This document shows, piece by piece, positions 8,130 through 15,588 of a stretch of 27,616 nt of DNA. The translations under genes and the position numbers were made by a program. How positions within the stretch are numbered: the first letter of the stretch is position 1; the number at the start of each line of letters is the position of its first letter. Origin of the DNA: an uncultured Campylobacter sp. (GTDB lineage Bacteria; Campylobacterota; Campylobacteria; Campylobacterales; Campylobacteraceae); assembly GCF_938045345.1 (NCBI RefSeq), contig NZ_CALIMS010000018.1, positions 1-27,616 of the forward strand, written 5' to 3'. Below the pieces are notes generated by a model. That model was not told where the DNA came from, made no database searches, and worked only from the letters and a program-made list of their open reading frames with translations.

Positions 8130-9141
8130 CGAAACTCAAGCTTCCTTTGCTGTAGTTCGTGACCTTGCTCTCGAAAAAATTGCTCTTTTGATCGTTAAAT
8201 TTAGAAAAATCATCGACCCATTTTATCGGATGTTTCGCACCGTATCGCTTCTCAAGCCCGATGGCGAGCAGGCGCTGATCGACCAGGTAGTGGATGTATT
8301 CTTCGATGATGTCGTCCGTAAAGCCCATGATTTGATTATCCGTGATGTATTTGCCCCAATCGATCTCTAAGCTCCCCGCCGTCTCGAACATCTCATAAAT
8401 TTTATCCACGTTGCGCTTATTAAACAGATCGGCGCGCTCCTTGCGGACGGAATTTATCATATTTTGAAAGAGTAGCAGGTGCGTGATCTCGTCGCGCTGT
8501 ATGAAGCGGATCATCTGCGCGCTGCCTAGCATCTTGCCCGCACGCGCTAGCGCATAGATCGAGGTAAAGCCGCTATAAAAATAGATCCCCTCTAAAATTT
8601 GATTCGCAACCATCGCCAGCAGCAGCTTATCGTCGCTAACCTCGCCCGCAAGCTCCTCATAGACGCTTGAGATGTAGTCGTTTTTCCTGCGGAGCATATC
8701 GTCGTGCTTCTCCATCTCGTAAATGAGATCGGTATTTTCACAGATCGCCTCGACCATGACGGCGTAAGATTTGCTGTGGTTGGCCTCCTCGTAGGCTTGG
8801 CGCGCGAGCACGGCGTTGATCTCCGGAGCCGTGATGTAGGGGTTGATATTATCGGCGAGATTGTTGGTCTGAAAGCTATCCATCGATATCAGCTGGCTCC
8901 ACACGAGATCATACATCCGCTTCTCGGCGCTTGTGAGATTGAAGTTATAATCGCGCACGTCGTCGGTGGTATCGACCTCTTTGGGAAACCAGGTGTTGGC
9001 CTCCATCAAATCCCAAAGCTTCAGCGCCCATTGATATTTCGCCTTGGTAAAATTTAAAATTCCCTGCGGATTGCCGCCGAAGACCTTGCGATCGGTAAGG
9101 GTCTCATCGGAGAAGGGGTTGTAGATTTTTTTCCTATCCAT
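8119..9141 (-). CDS. nrdB: Ribonucleoside-diphosphate reductase small subunit (class I)
   Basis: A 340-residue NrdB that holds the diiron-tyrosyl radical cofactor used by NrdA to reduce ribonucleotides aerobically. Ferritin-like metal ligands are visible: Glu119 and His122 in YEEANHSKSY, where Tyr126 fits the radical tyrosine (E. coli Tyr122), an upstream acidic residue in YDLVWSQLISMDSFQ, and the later helix FIQRDEITHLLLFQNM with Glu and His ligands. The C-terminus SLSFDDF is the acidic, Phe-ending tail that docks into NrdA. nrdA is not in the window. It lies downstream of the class III RNR operon on the same strand, so aerobic and anaerobic reductases are neighbours here. Confidence 0.94.
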   Translation of the reverse strand: MDRKKIYNPFSDETLTDRKVFGGNPQGILNFTKAKYQWALKLWDLMEANTWFPKEVDTTDDVRDYNFNLTSAEKRMYDLVWSQLISMDSFQTNNLADNINPYITAPEINAVLARQAYEEANHSKSYAVMVEAICENTDLIYEMEKHDDMLRRKNDYISSVYEELAGEVSDDKLLLAMVANQILEGIYFYSGFTSIYALARAGKMLGSAQMIRFIQRDEITHLLLFQNMINSVRKERADLFNKRNVDKIYEMFETAGSLEIDWGKYITDNQIMGFTDDIIEEYIHYLVDQRLLAIGLEKRYGAKHPIKWVDDFSKFNDQKSNFFESKVTNYSKGSLSFDDF

Positions 9142-9469
9142 TTTTTGCCTTTTTAAAAATTTCGGCGTATTTTAGCCAAAGCAAGCTAAATTTACCTTTT
9201 GTTTTGAAGCGGCCTACTTGCACGGCGTGAAATTTTACGGGGAGCTAAATCTGCGCGGTATAAAATTTTAAGCGCTTGATAAAATAAAATTTTACGCCGC
9301 AGACGGAATGAAATTCAAACATAGCAAGTGGCGGCAAGGTTAAATTTTAAAGCTTCCCGCAAGGCGAAATTTATCGTGGCACAATATACACCGGACAATG
9401 CGCGCTAGATAAATGCGCTAAAAAATTTCATCGCGTTCATCGCGGCAAGACGCGCGCGACGGCGTAAAT
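9142..9469. other. 328-bp spacer between nrdG and nrdB
   Basis: No gene is visible. It holds several AAATTT words and an imperfect inverted pair: CGGCGTGAAATTTTA (from 9223) and TAAAATTTTACGCCG (ending 9299), which could form a long-looped stem. It presumably contains the nrdB promoter, but I could not pick a convincing -10 box. Confidence 0.5.
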
Positions 9470-10192
9470 TTAATCAAAATTTCGAAGTTCTATCTTTAGC
9501 TCGGTACGGATTTTGCTCGGATCGAAGCTCGCAAGCGGCGCGTCTAAATGGCCGAAATTATCGCCGGTGGGCAGGAAGCTTTGCAGATAATAGACGCCGC
9601 GATAACCCTCGTCCCATAGAATTTGCGCCATCTGCTCGATCTTTGCTTCGTTTAAAAAATCCGCATGCACGGTCGTGCGCACCTCAAATTTAAAATTTTG
9701 CCGCAGCAAAAGCCTAAGAGTTTGCAGAAATTTATCGTATAAGCTTGACTTCGTGATGAGCTCAAAATCCTGCCGCGGCGCCTTAAAATCAAGCGCGATA
9801 TAATCGATCAGCCCTAGGCTTAGCGCCTCTTCGATCTTTTGCGGATTTGAGCCGTTGGTGTCTACTTTGAGCAAAAAGCCACGCTGCTTAACTTCGTGCG
9901 CTAGCGGGATAAAATCGCTCGCACAGGTGCATTCGCCGCCGCTAAATACGATGCCCTGAAGCTTGCCCGTGCGCGCATCCAAAAAGCGTAGAAACTCTTC
10001 GTTTGAAATTTTACCCCGTGAAGTAACGATTTGTGGGTTGTAGCAGTAATTGCAGCGCATATTGCAGCCGCAAAACCACGCGATCGCGGCGATGTGATCA
10101 GGAAAATCAAGCATCGTAAACGGCGTGATCTCGTAAATCTGCGCGTTACGCAGGTTTAAGGCTTGCGGCGGCTTCGTATGCGTTTGTTGCAT
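9470..10192 (-). CDS. nrdG: Anaerobic RNR-activating radical SAM enzyme NrdG
   Basis: This 240-residue radical SAM activase generates the glycyl radical of class III ribonucleotide reductase. The cluster motif is C43-NMR-C47-NY-C50 within WFCGCNMRCNYCYNPQ. GIVFSGGECT is the SAM-binding GGE motif, and LKVDTNGSNP and DYIALDFKAP are typical of this subfamily (NrdG2/PflA-like, longer than the roughly 155-residue E. coli NrdG). The start ATG at 10192 has only a weak upstream GG. It lies 17 bp after the small glycyl-radical gene, and the three genes nrdD, the small gene and nrdG form one transcription unit. Confidence 0.92.
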   Translation of the reverse strand: MQQTHTKPPQALNLRNAQIYEITPFTMLDFPDHIAAIAWFCGCNMRCNYCYNPQIVTSRGKISNEEFLRFLDARTGKLQGIVFSGGECTCASDFIPLAHEVKQRGFLLKVDTNGSNPQKIEEALSLGLIDYIALDFKAPRQDFELITKSSLYDKFLQTLRLLLRQNFKFEVRTTVHADFLNEAKIEQMAQILWDEGYRGVYYLQSFLPTGDNFGHLDAPLASFDPSKIRTELKIELRNFD

Positions 10193-10209
10193 TTGGCCGG
10201 TAGCGGCGA

Positions 10210-10374
10210 CTAGGCTATTTGTTTTTTGTCTTTTTTCTCTTCAAAAAAGACGCGCTCTTTGTGTTCGCCCTTCTTTCCGATATTAAAGCTCTCTACTGGG
10301 CGCAAATAGCCCATTACTCTTGTGTAAACGACGCATTTTGTGCGTTTTGCTTCTAACTCTTTTGGAAATTCCAT
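10210..10374 (-). CDS. Stand-alone glycyl-radical domain of class III RNR (split NrdD C-terminus)
   Basis: A 54-residue protein, MEFPKELEAKRTKCVVY then TRVMGYLRPVESFNIGKKGE. The R-V-x-G-Y-x-R-P-V...FN-x-GK-x-E pattern is the glycyl-radical tail that normally ends NrdD of the Thermotoga/Clostridium type; Gly22 in RVMGYL is the predicted radical glycine. The upstream nrdD stops just after its zinc motif and lacks this segment, so the enzyme appears to be made of two polypeptides. The gene has its own ribosome binding site (AAAGGATGGAGAATG) and starts 39 bp after the nrdD stop, 17 bp before nrdG. It would need to dock on NrdD, as the spare-part protein YfiD/GrcA docks on pyruvate formate-lyase. 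Identity is from the motif; separate function is inferred. Confidence 0.85.
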   Translation of the reverse strand: MEFPKELEAKRTKCVVYTRVMGYLRPVESFNIGKKGEHKERVFFEEKKDKKQIA

Positions 10375-10413
10375 TCTCCATCCTTTCATTAAGATTAAAA
10401 TTTAAATCGCTAT

Positions 10414-12522
10414 TTAGGCGCCCTTGCTCTGCTTGGCCTTGTATTCCGCAAGCAGCTCCTCGTCGCATTTCGGGCAGTATTCATGCTCGCCGCTGATGTA
10501 GCCGTGCTTATGGCAGACGCTAAAAATCGGCGTGATCGTGATATAAGGAAGCTTGTAGTTTTGCACTACGCTTTTTACGAGCTGCTTACACGCCTGAGCC
10601 GAGCTGATGCGCTCCTTCATATACAGATGCAGCACCGTGCCGCCGGTATAGGAGCTTTGTAGCTCATCTTGCATCGCCAGCGCCTCAAACGGATCGCTTC
10701 CGAAATTTGCCGGAAGCTGCGTAGAGTTGGTGTAGTATATGTTTTTATCAAATCCCGCTTGGATGATATCTGCGTAGCGCTTCTTATCCTCTTTGGCGAA
10801 GCGATACGTCGTACCCTCGGCAGGCGTGGCTTCGAGATTGTATAGATTGCCCGTCTGTTCCTGAAACGAGCGGATCTTCTCGCGCAGATACTCAACCATT
10901 TTAAGGGCAAATTTACGCCCGAATTCCGTCGTAATATCTTCTTTGTTACCGCTGAAATTTCGTATCATCTCGTTTGCGCCGTTGATACCGATGGTGCTAA
11001 AATGGTTATTAAAGCCCGGTAGATAGCGCTTCGTATATGGATACAAGCCGCGCTCGAACATCTCAGTAACGAATTTTCGCTTCTTTTCAAGCGTCGATTT
11101 TGCAAGCTCTAAAAGCTCATCCAGCCTCGTATACAGCGCCTCTTCGTTATTTTTATACAGATAGCCTAGGCGGGCTAAATTTATCGTTACGACGCCGATA
11201 CTTCCCGTCATCTCCGCGCTTCCGAAAAGTCCTCCGCCGCGCTTAAGAAGCTCGCGTAGATCAAGCTGCAAGCGGCAGCACATCGAGCGTACGGCGCCAG
11301 GCTTATACGCCTTTGGATTGGGTACGCGCTCGCCCTTTTCGTTCGTGATATATTGCGAGCCGATGAAATTTTGAAAATAGCTCGAGCCTACCTTGGCGGT
11401 GTTTTCAAATACGGCGTCGGCCACAGGAGTATCCCAGTCAAACTCCTCTGTTAAATTTACCGTAGGAATCGGAAAGGTAAAGGGCTGGCCACACTTATCG
11501 CCCGTCGTTAAAACCTCGTAAAACGCGATCACGATGCGGTTCATCTCAGGCTCGAAATCGCCGTAAGTCAAAGCCTCAAGCGAGTCCTTACCGCGCCTTT
11601 TAGCCTCTGCCAAAAGCTCCTCGTCGCGTAAATTTTTAAATAGATGCTCATTGTTATGCGTAGGGATCTGCGTTTTTAGATCATCAGGGCAGGTCATATC
11701 GATGGTGACGTTGGTAAATGGGCTCTGTCCCCAGCGCGCCGGGACGTTTAGGTTAAACACGAAGCTCGTGATCGCCTTTTTGACCTCATCGTCGCTTAAT
11801 TTGTCGCGGAAAACGTATGGCGCCAGATAGGTGTCAAAGCTGCTAAACGCCTGTGCGCCCGCCCATTCGCTCTGTAAAATTCCAAGGAAATTGGCCATCT
11901 GATACAGAGCTTCGCGGAAATGCTTCGGCGCCTTGCTCTCGACCCTGCCGCGCACGCCGTTAAAGCCCTCGTTTAGAAGCACGCGCAAGCTCCAGCCCGC
12001 GCAATACGCCGTAAGGCAGTCCAGATCGTGGATATGATAGTCGCCGTTTCGGTGAGCCGCGCCCTCTTCGCGAGAGTAAATTTTATCGAGCCAGTAGTTT
12101 GCGATGACCTTGCCGGCGGTGTTATTGATAAGACCTGCGTTTGAGTAGCTGGTATTGGAATTTGCCAAAATTCGCCAATCCTGTTTACTGATGTATTCAT
12201 TGACCGTCTGAGTGCAGTTGATATAGGTCGTATCCTCTTCAAGCCCCAAAATGTGCTCACGCTGCATCTTGTGCGTATGGCGATAGATCATAAAGCTTTT
12301 CAAAACGTCGAAATCGCCAGCTTCGAAGAGTTTTTTCTCGATAAGATCTTGGATATCTTCGACGCTTAATTTCTCTTTAAAAACGATCGCGCTCATTACA
12401 TTATTAAAGACTTTTTCGTCAAACTCGCTACCAACGCTTTTGTAGGCTTTTTTGATAGCATCTTTTATTTTGTAGGATTGAAATTCTTGAAAACTTCCGT
12501 CTCTTTTAATGATTTTTTTCAT
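10414..12522 (-). CDS. nrdD: Anaerobic ribonucleoside-triphosphate reductase NrdD, lacking its glycyl-radical tail
   Basis: A 702-residue class III RNR that reduces NTPs without oxygen. An N-terminal ATP-cone (about 1-95, KKIIKRDGSFQEF...) is followed by the ten-stranded barrel: SFVFNLNVPARWGQSPFTN, VTIDMTCPDDL, MCCRLQLDLRELLKRGGG and GSIGVVTINLARLGYL. The C-terminal zinc motif is visible (FSVCHKHGYISGEHEYCPKC; Cys670, Cys683, Cys686). The chain then ends at KQSKGA, with no R-x-x-G-Y glycyl site, which is encoded by the next gene. The start is ATG 12522 behind CGGGG; a GTG two codons upstream is possible. Expression would be expected under anaerobiosis. Confidence 0.94.
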   Translation of the reverse strand: MKKIIKRDGSFQEFQSYKIKDAIKKAYKSVGSEFDEKVFNNVMSAIVFKEKLSVEDIQDLIEKKLFEAGDFDVLKSFMIYRHTHKMQREHILGLEEDTTYINCTQTVNEYISKQDWRILANSNTSYSNAGLINNTAGKVIANYWLDKIYSREEGAAHRNGDYHIHDLDCLTAYCAGWSLRVLLNEGFNGVRGRVESKAPKHFREALYQMANFLGILQSEWAGAQAFSSFDTYLAPYVFRDKLSDDEVKKAITSFVFNLNVPARWGQSPFTNVTIDMTCPDDLKTQIPTHNNEHLFKNLRDEELLAEAKRRGKDSLEALTYGDFEPEMNRIVIAFYEVLTTGDKCGQPFTFPIPTVNLTEEFDWDTPVADAVFENTAKVGSSYFQNFIGSQYITNEKGERVPNPKAYKPGAVRSMCCRLQLDLRELLKRGGGLFGSAEMTGSIGVVTINLARLGYLYKNNEEALYTRLDELLELAKSTLEKKRKFVTEMFERGLYPYTKRYLPGFNNHFSTIGINGANEMIRNFSGNKEDITTEFGRKFALKMVEYLREKIRSFQEQTGNLYNLEATPAEGTTYRFAKEDKKRYADIIQAGFDKNIYYTNSTQLPANFGSDPFEALAMQDELQSSYTGGTVLHLYMKERISSAQACKQLVKSVVQNYKLPYITITPIFSVCHKHGYISGEHEYCPKCDEELLAEYKAKQSKGA

Positions 12523-12558
12523 AAGCACCCCGAGAATTTTCTGAATAAATTGGCAGAA

Positions 12559-12564
12559 AGTATA
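12559..12564 (-). promoter_or_regulatory. Candidate -10 box for the nrdD operon
   Basis: On the minus strand TATACT, preceded by CCTTGA (an extended TG), 36 bases upstream of the nrdD ATG in the spacer divergent from the lipoprotein gene. No clear -35 box, as is usual in Campylobacter. Confidence 0.4.
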
Positions 12565-12654
12565 TCAAGGAATCTTTAACTCAAAATTAAAGGAACGAGC
12601 GGAATATCCGTTACAAATTTTGCTTATAAAAAACGAAATTTAACCAAATCTCGC

Positions 12655-12660
12655 TATAAT
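12655..12660 (+). promoter_or_regulatory. -10 box for the lipoprotein gene
   Basis: A perfect TATAAT (in CTCGCTATAATCGCGG) 33 bases upstream of the ATG at 12694. Confidence 0.55.
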
Positions 12661-12693
12661 CGCGGAGTTTATTTTATAAAATTTGGAAATGCT

Positions 12694-13326
12694 ATGAAAA
12701 ATTTTAAAATAAGTTTTTTCGTTATTTTACTATGTGTCTTTTTAGCAGGTTGCGCTGCGCTTAAAGGCTCTAAAAGCACGGATAATTCGGCGCTTACCGG
12801 AGGCATAGATCACGCAGGATATCCAAACGCATATCTGGAGCGCATTGCAGGCGAAAGCATCGCTGATCTACTCTCAAAGCGTATTGTCGGCAAGAAAGGC
12901 GGTAGATTTAGTGTCGTCGGCATCGAGCCACTGGATGGAACGAACGCGCGCGGCGTGGATGCGGAATTTTTAAGCAAAAAAATTAGAATTTCACTGCTGC
13001 ATTCAGGCAAAGCAGTCGTCACAGACGCCCCAAGTAAAGATGAACTCGTATTTAGCAACGATGGCGTAAGCCGTGGCTATCACGCCGTAGAAAGCGGCTC
13101 GATCTACGCGCCGGATTACATCTTGGTAGGTAAAATTTTACCGCAAAGCCCCGCTGTGGTAAATGACGGTAAAGCAGAATCTAAAAAATCAAAAAATTTA
13201 AATTCTGCAGCTAAAAATTCTACCGCACAAGCAAGCGAGAGCCTATTTTTAGAGCTTTCGATGATAGATACTCGCAACAACAAAAGCGTGTGGAAGTATA
13301 AAAAAGCGCTTCAAAAGCAAATTTAA
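12694..13326 (+). CDS. LpoB-like outer-membrane lipoprotein
   Basis: A 210-residue protein with a lipoprotein signal (MKNFKISFFVILLCVFLAGC), lipobox LAGC and lipidated Cys20. The mature part begins with a polar linker and holds an LpoB/CsgG-like domain: ESIADLLSKRIV, FSVVGIEPL, DAEFLSKKIRISLLHSGK, PDYILVGKIL and LELSMIDTRNNKSVWKYKK. LpoB proteins are penicillin-binding-protein activators of peptidoglycan synthesis in enterobacteria; the family also occurs in Campylobacterota, where the partner is not established. A Lys/Ser/Ala-rich insertion (about 155-180) interrupts the domain. It probably has its own promoter and lies 51 bp before rpsU. The family call is good; the function is inferred. 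Confidence 0.75.
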   Translation: MKNFKISFFVILLCVFLAGCAALKGSKSTDNSALTGGIDHAGYPNAYLERIAGESIADLLSKRIVGKKGGRFSVVGIEPLDGTNARGVDAEFLSKKIRISLLHSGKAVVTDAPSKDELVFSNDGVSRGYHAVESGSIYAPDYILVGKILPQSPAVVNDGKAESKKSKNLNSAAKNSTAQASESLFLELSMIDTRNNKSVWKYKKALQKQI

Positions 13327-13377
13327 GGAATTTTTCGCTAAACTCACGGTTCATTTTTTTGAAAGGCGGTGAGGAAA

Positions 13378-13590
13378 GTGCCTGGAGTAAAGGTATATCC
13401 GAACGAATCATTTGACGAAGCTTACAGACGCTTTAAGAAACAGACCGATCGTAACCTAGTCGTTACCGAGGTCCGTGCGAGACGATTTTTTGAGCCGATG
13501 ACGGAAGTCCGCAAAAAGCAAAAAATTTCAGCTCGCAAAAAGATGCTTAAACGTCTTTACACGCTACGTCGCTACGAGTCACGCTTGTAG
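13378..13590 (+). CDS. rpsU: 30S ribosomal protein S21
   Basis: This 70-residue basic small-subunit protein is close to Campylobacter S21 throughout (PGVKVYPNESFDEAYRRFKK, LVVTEVRARRFFEPMTE, KKMLKRLYTLRRYESRL). The start is GTG 13378, giving M-P-G-V-K as in relatives; GAGGAAA lies just upstream. An earlier in-frame GTG (13369) would add three residues overlapping the ribosome binding site and is unlikely. A hairpin follows the stop by six bases. Confidence 0.96.
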   Translation: MPGVKVYPNESFDEAYRRFKKQTDRNLVVTEVRARRFFEPMTEVRKKQKISARKKMLKRLYTLRRYESRL

Positions 13591-13596
13591 CGGTTT

Positions 13597-13633
13597 GCGC
13601 GGATTTGCGGATTTTAAATTTGCAGATCTGCGC
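13597..13633 (+). terminator. Hairpin downstream of rpsU, probable terminator
   Basis: GCGCGGATTTGC (13597-13608) pairs with GCAGATCTGCGC (13622-13633) over 12 positions, two of them G-U wobbles, with a 13-nt AT-rich loop. GAAATTTTATC follows, a weak U-tract. The position six bases after the stop fits a terminator. Confidence 0.5.
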
Positions 13634-13830
13634 GAAATTTTATCTCACATCTTTTTAAATTTACAGCCCGCTTAAAAATTTTATCCGCCCCGTCAGCGCC
13701 GAAATTCCGCTCTAAATTTTAAAATTTACTCTTAAATTTACCCGCCTTTTTGCGGCAGCTGCTTTATACAATATGTCCGCTGGCGAGCCGCTAAATTTTG
13801 AAATTTATTTTTACCTATTCGTTTTTTAGA

Positions 13831-13836
13831 TATACT
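13831..13836 (+). promoter_or_regulatory. -10 box for the multi-pass membrane protein gene
   Basis: TATACT preceded by the T-run GTTTTTTAGA and followed by a short leader to AAGGAGCAACCATG. It places the transcript start near 13844, which rules out the longer upstream reading of the gene. Confidence 0.5.
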
Positions 13837-13860
13837 TTTGCTAAATTTCAAGGAGCAACC

Positions 13861-14454
13861 ATGGACTTAAACGACTATCTACACACTCAAGATCAGCAAC
13901 CCTCAAACCCTCAAGAAAAAGAGGTAGCACTCATCAAATACACCTTCATCGCAGCCTGCGCCTTAAAAGCTATAGCCGAACTAGTGCTATTGCTATTAGG
14001 GATTTACGGCGGATTGGGAGTATTACTAAGCGCAGCGGCATTCGTGCTTTTTATCTTTAGCATTTATAATATCTCTAAACTTACCGTAAGCCGCAGCCTT
14101 TTGCGCAACGTAGCCATTGCCTTTGCGGCGATATTTATAGGCGTATTGTTATTTATATTTTTAGCGGGCGGCATCATCGCTCAAATACTACTTGCGTTGG
14201 GATTTATCGCATCGTTTCTGTTTTTTTATAGATTTTATCAGGAACTTGCCGATACTAGCGGAGTTGCGATATTTTCATATTGCTTTATTGCGCTTGTACT
14301 TGCAGCTATTGCAAATGCATTTTTGGCGCGTTTTTCGCTGCCTGCTACGGTACTGCTCAGCTTAGCGGCTCTTGCACTTAATGCTTTTGCTATGTTCAGC
14401 GTAGAGGGCTTTTCTCGTTCGTATTATTCTTATGATCTTAGAGGCAAGAGATAA
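13861..14454 (+). CDS. Multi-pass membrane protein of unknown function
   Basis: A 197-residue protein starting at ATG 13861 behind an excellent AAGGAG. A polar N-terminus (about 1-24, Gln/Asn-rich, probably cytoplasmic) is followed by roughly six hydrophobic helices, including ALKAIAELVLLLLGIYGG, LLSAAAFVLFIFSIYNI, NVAIAFAAIFIGVLLFIFL, IIAQILLALGFIASFLFF, IFSYCFIALVLAAIANAF and ATVLLSLAALALNAFAMF. The tail is SYYSYDLRGKR. I recognise no family. The same AAGGAGCAA-type ribosome binding site precedes the next gene 76 bp on, so the two may be expressed together. Confidence 0.75.
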   Translation: MDLNDYLHTQDQQPSNPQEKEVALIKYTFIAACALKAIAELVLLLLGIYGGLGVLLSAAAFVLFIFSIYNISKLTVSRSLLRNVAIAFAAIFIGVLLFIFLAGGIIAQILLALGFIASFLFFYRFYQELADTSGVAIFSYCFIALVLAAIANAFLARFSLPATVLLSLAALALNAFAMFSVEGFSRSYYSYDLRGKR

Positions 14455-14530
14455 ATTTTGATTGCTTGATCGGTTGTGAAAAGACCAGCAAAGAGCTAAA
14501 TTTTTAAAATTTAAAATCAAGGAGCAAGCC

Positions 14531-15520
14531 GTGGTCTATTTCAAACACATATTTCTCGCGCTGTTTTGCGGGGTGCTGTTTTGCGGCGTACTTTACGGCG
14601 AAAATCCACATAAAATTTCAAAACAAAATTTTAAATCTGACTTCATCTGGGGCGTTACGATCGACGACGGCTGGTATGAGGACGCGCAAGATGCCTCGGG
14701 CGCGAAGCTGCAAAGTATCGTGCGCGCCCTGCAAACCCTACCCACAAAGCCCACAGTGCGCGTCGTGATGTCAAAAGAAATTAGCCCGCGCGAATATGAG
14801 CCTCTTTTTAGGCGGCTTAGCGAGGTTTCATACGTGATGGCCTGCCCCGTGGACTCCTACGAGATGAGCTCGTACAAAAATGTGAAAAGCTACGAAAAGA
14901 GGTTCGCGGATGCCTTCGCTGCACTCGCACCCTACGTGCAGATCTGGGAAATCGGCAACGAAATAAACGGCGAGGGCTGGCTCGGGGACGATGCGAATTT
15001 CATCGCCGCCAAGATGATCGCGGCATTCGAGTTTATCCACAAAAAGGGCGCTAAAACGGCGCTTACGGCGTATTATACGCCGAGCGGAGCGCAGAAAACG
15101 CAGATGCACGAGTGGCTGCAAAAATTCGTGCCGCAGGATATGAAAGAGGGGCTGGATTATCTTTTCGTAAGCTACTACGAGGACGATAACGAGGGCTTTG
15201 CGCCTGATTGGAGCGAAATTTTTACCGATCTGCAAAGCGCCTTTCCCGCTTCGAAGCTTGGCATCGGCGAGTGCGGAAACACGGCGTCGGACGCTACGCA
15301 GGCGAGCAGGCAGGCGATGATGGGGCGGTATTATACGATGCCGCGCTACGTGCAAAACTACGTGGGCGGGTATTTTTGGTGGTATTTCGTACAAGACTGC
15401 GTAAAGGGCGCCGAAGCGGGCGCCTCAAACGGCAAAAATCGTGGCGCGCGCAACAAAGCGAAAGCCGCGGACGAACTTATAAAAAGCCTTAGCGAAGCAA
15501 TAGGCGAAGCGTACAGATAA
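14531..15520 (+). CDS. Exported TIM-barrel protein resembling clan GH-A glycoside hydrolases
   Basis: A 329-residue protein starting at GTG 14531 behind AAGGAG (spacer CAAGCC). Residues 1-23 are a signal peptide ending near VLYGEN, so it acts in the periplasm or outside. The mature chain looks like an (alpha/beta)8 barrel. WEIGNEIN (139-146) has the Asn-Glu pair that in clan GH-A ends strand 4 and bears the acid/base Glu144; LGIGECGN (243-250) supplies a strand-7 Glu247 as candidate nucleophile. Aromatic residues (YFWWYFVQD) suit a sugar site. The family number cannot be told and the substrate is unknown. Most Campylobacter do not ferment sugars, so cell-wall or surface glycan is a likelier target than food. 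Function is inferred from motifs only. Confidence 0.65.
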   Translation: MVYFKHIFLALFCGVLFCGVLYGENPHKISKQNFKSDFIWGVTIDDGWYEDAQDASGAKLQSIVRALQTLPTKPTVRVVMSKEISPREYEPLFRRLSEVSYVMACPVDSYEMSSYKNVKSYEKRFADAFAALAPYVQIWEIGNEINGEGWLGDDANFIAAKMIAAFEFIHKKGAKTALTAYYTPSGAQKTQMHEWLQKFVPQDMKEGLDYLFVSYYEDDNEGFAPDWSEIFTDLQSAFPASKLGIGECGNTASDATQASRQAMMGRYYTMPRYVQNYVGGYFWWYFVQDCVKGAEAGASNGKNRGARNKAKAADELIKSLSEAIGEAYR

Positions 15521-15588
15521 TACGCGGAGGATTTCAAATTTAAAGCAAAATTTTATGCTTTTTAGGTGCAACAAGGTAAAATTTGGAC

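Noticed and set aside
9370..9390. NrdR box upstream of nrdB (CACAATATACACC)
   Set aside because: Only about half of the palindromic consensus is matched, and there is no second box at the usual spacing.
10283..10468. 61-codon frame overlapping the nrdD end
   Set aside because: It is out of frame with both nrdD and the small glycyl-radical gene, and its content is meaningless beside the clear motif in the other frame.
14828..15394. 188-codon frame antisense to the glycosidase-like gene
   Set aside because: The sense gene has a signal peptide, ribosome binding site and catalytic motifs. The antisense frame is His/Arg-rich, as expected of a shadow.
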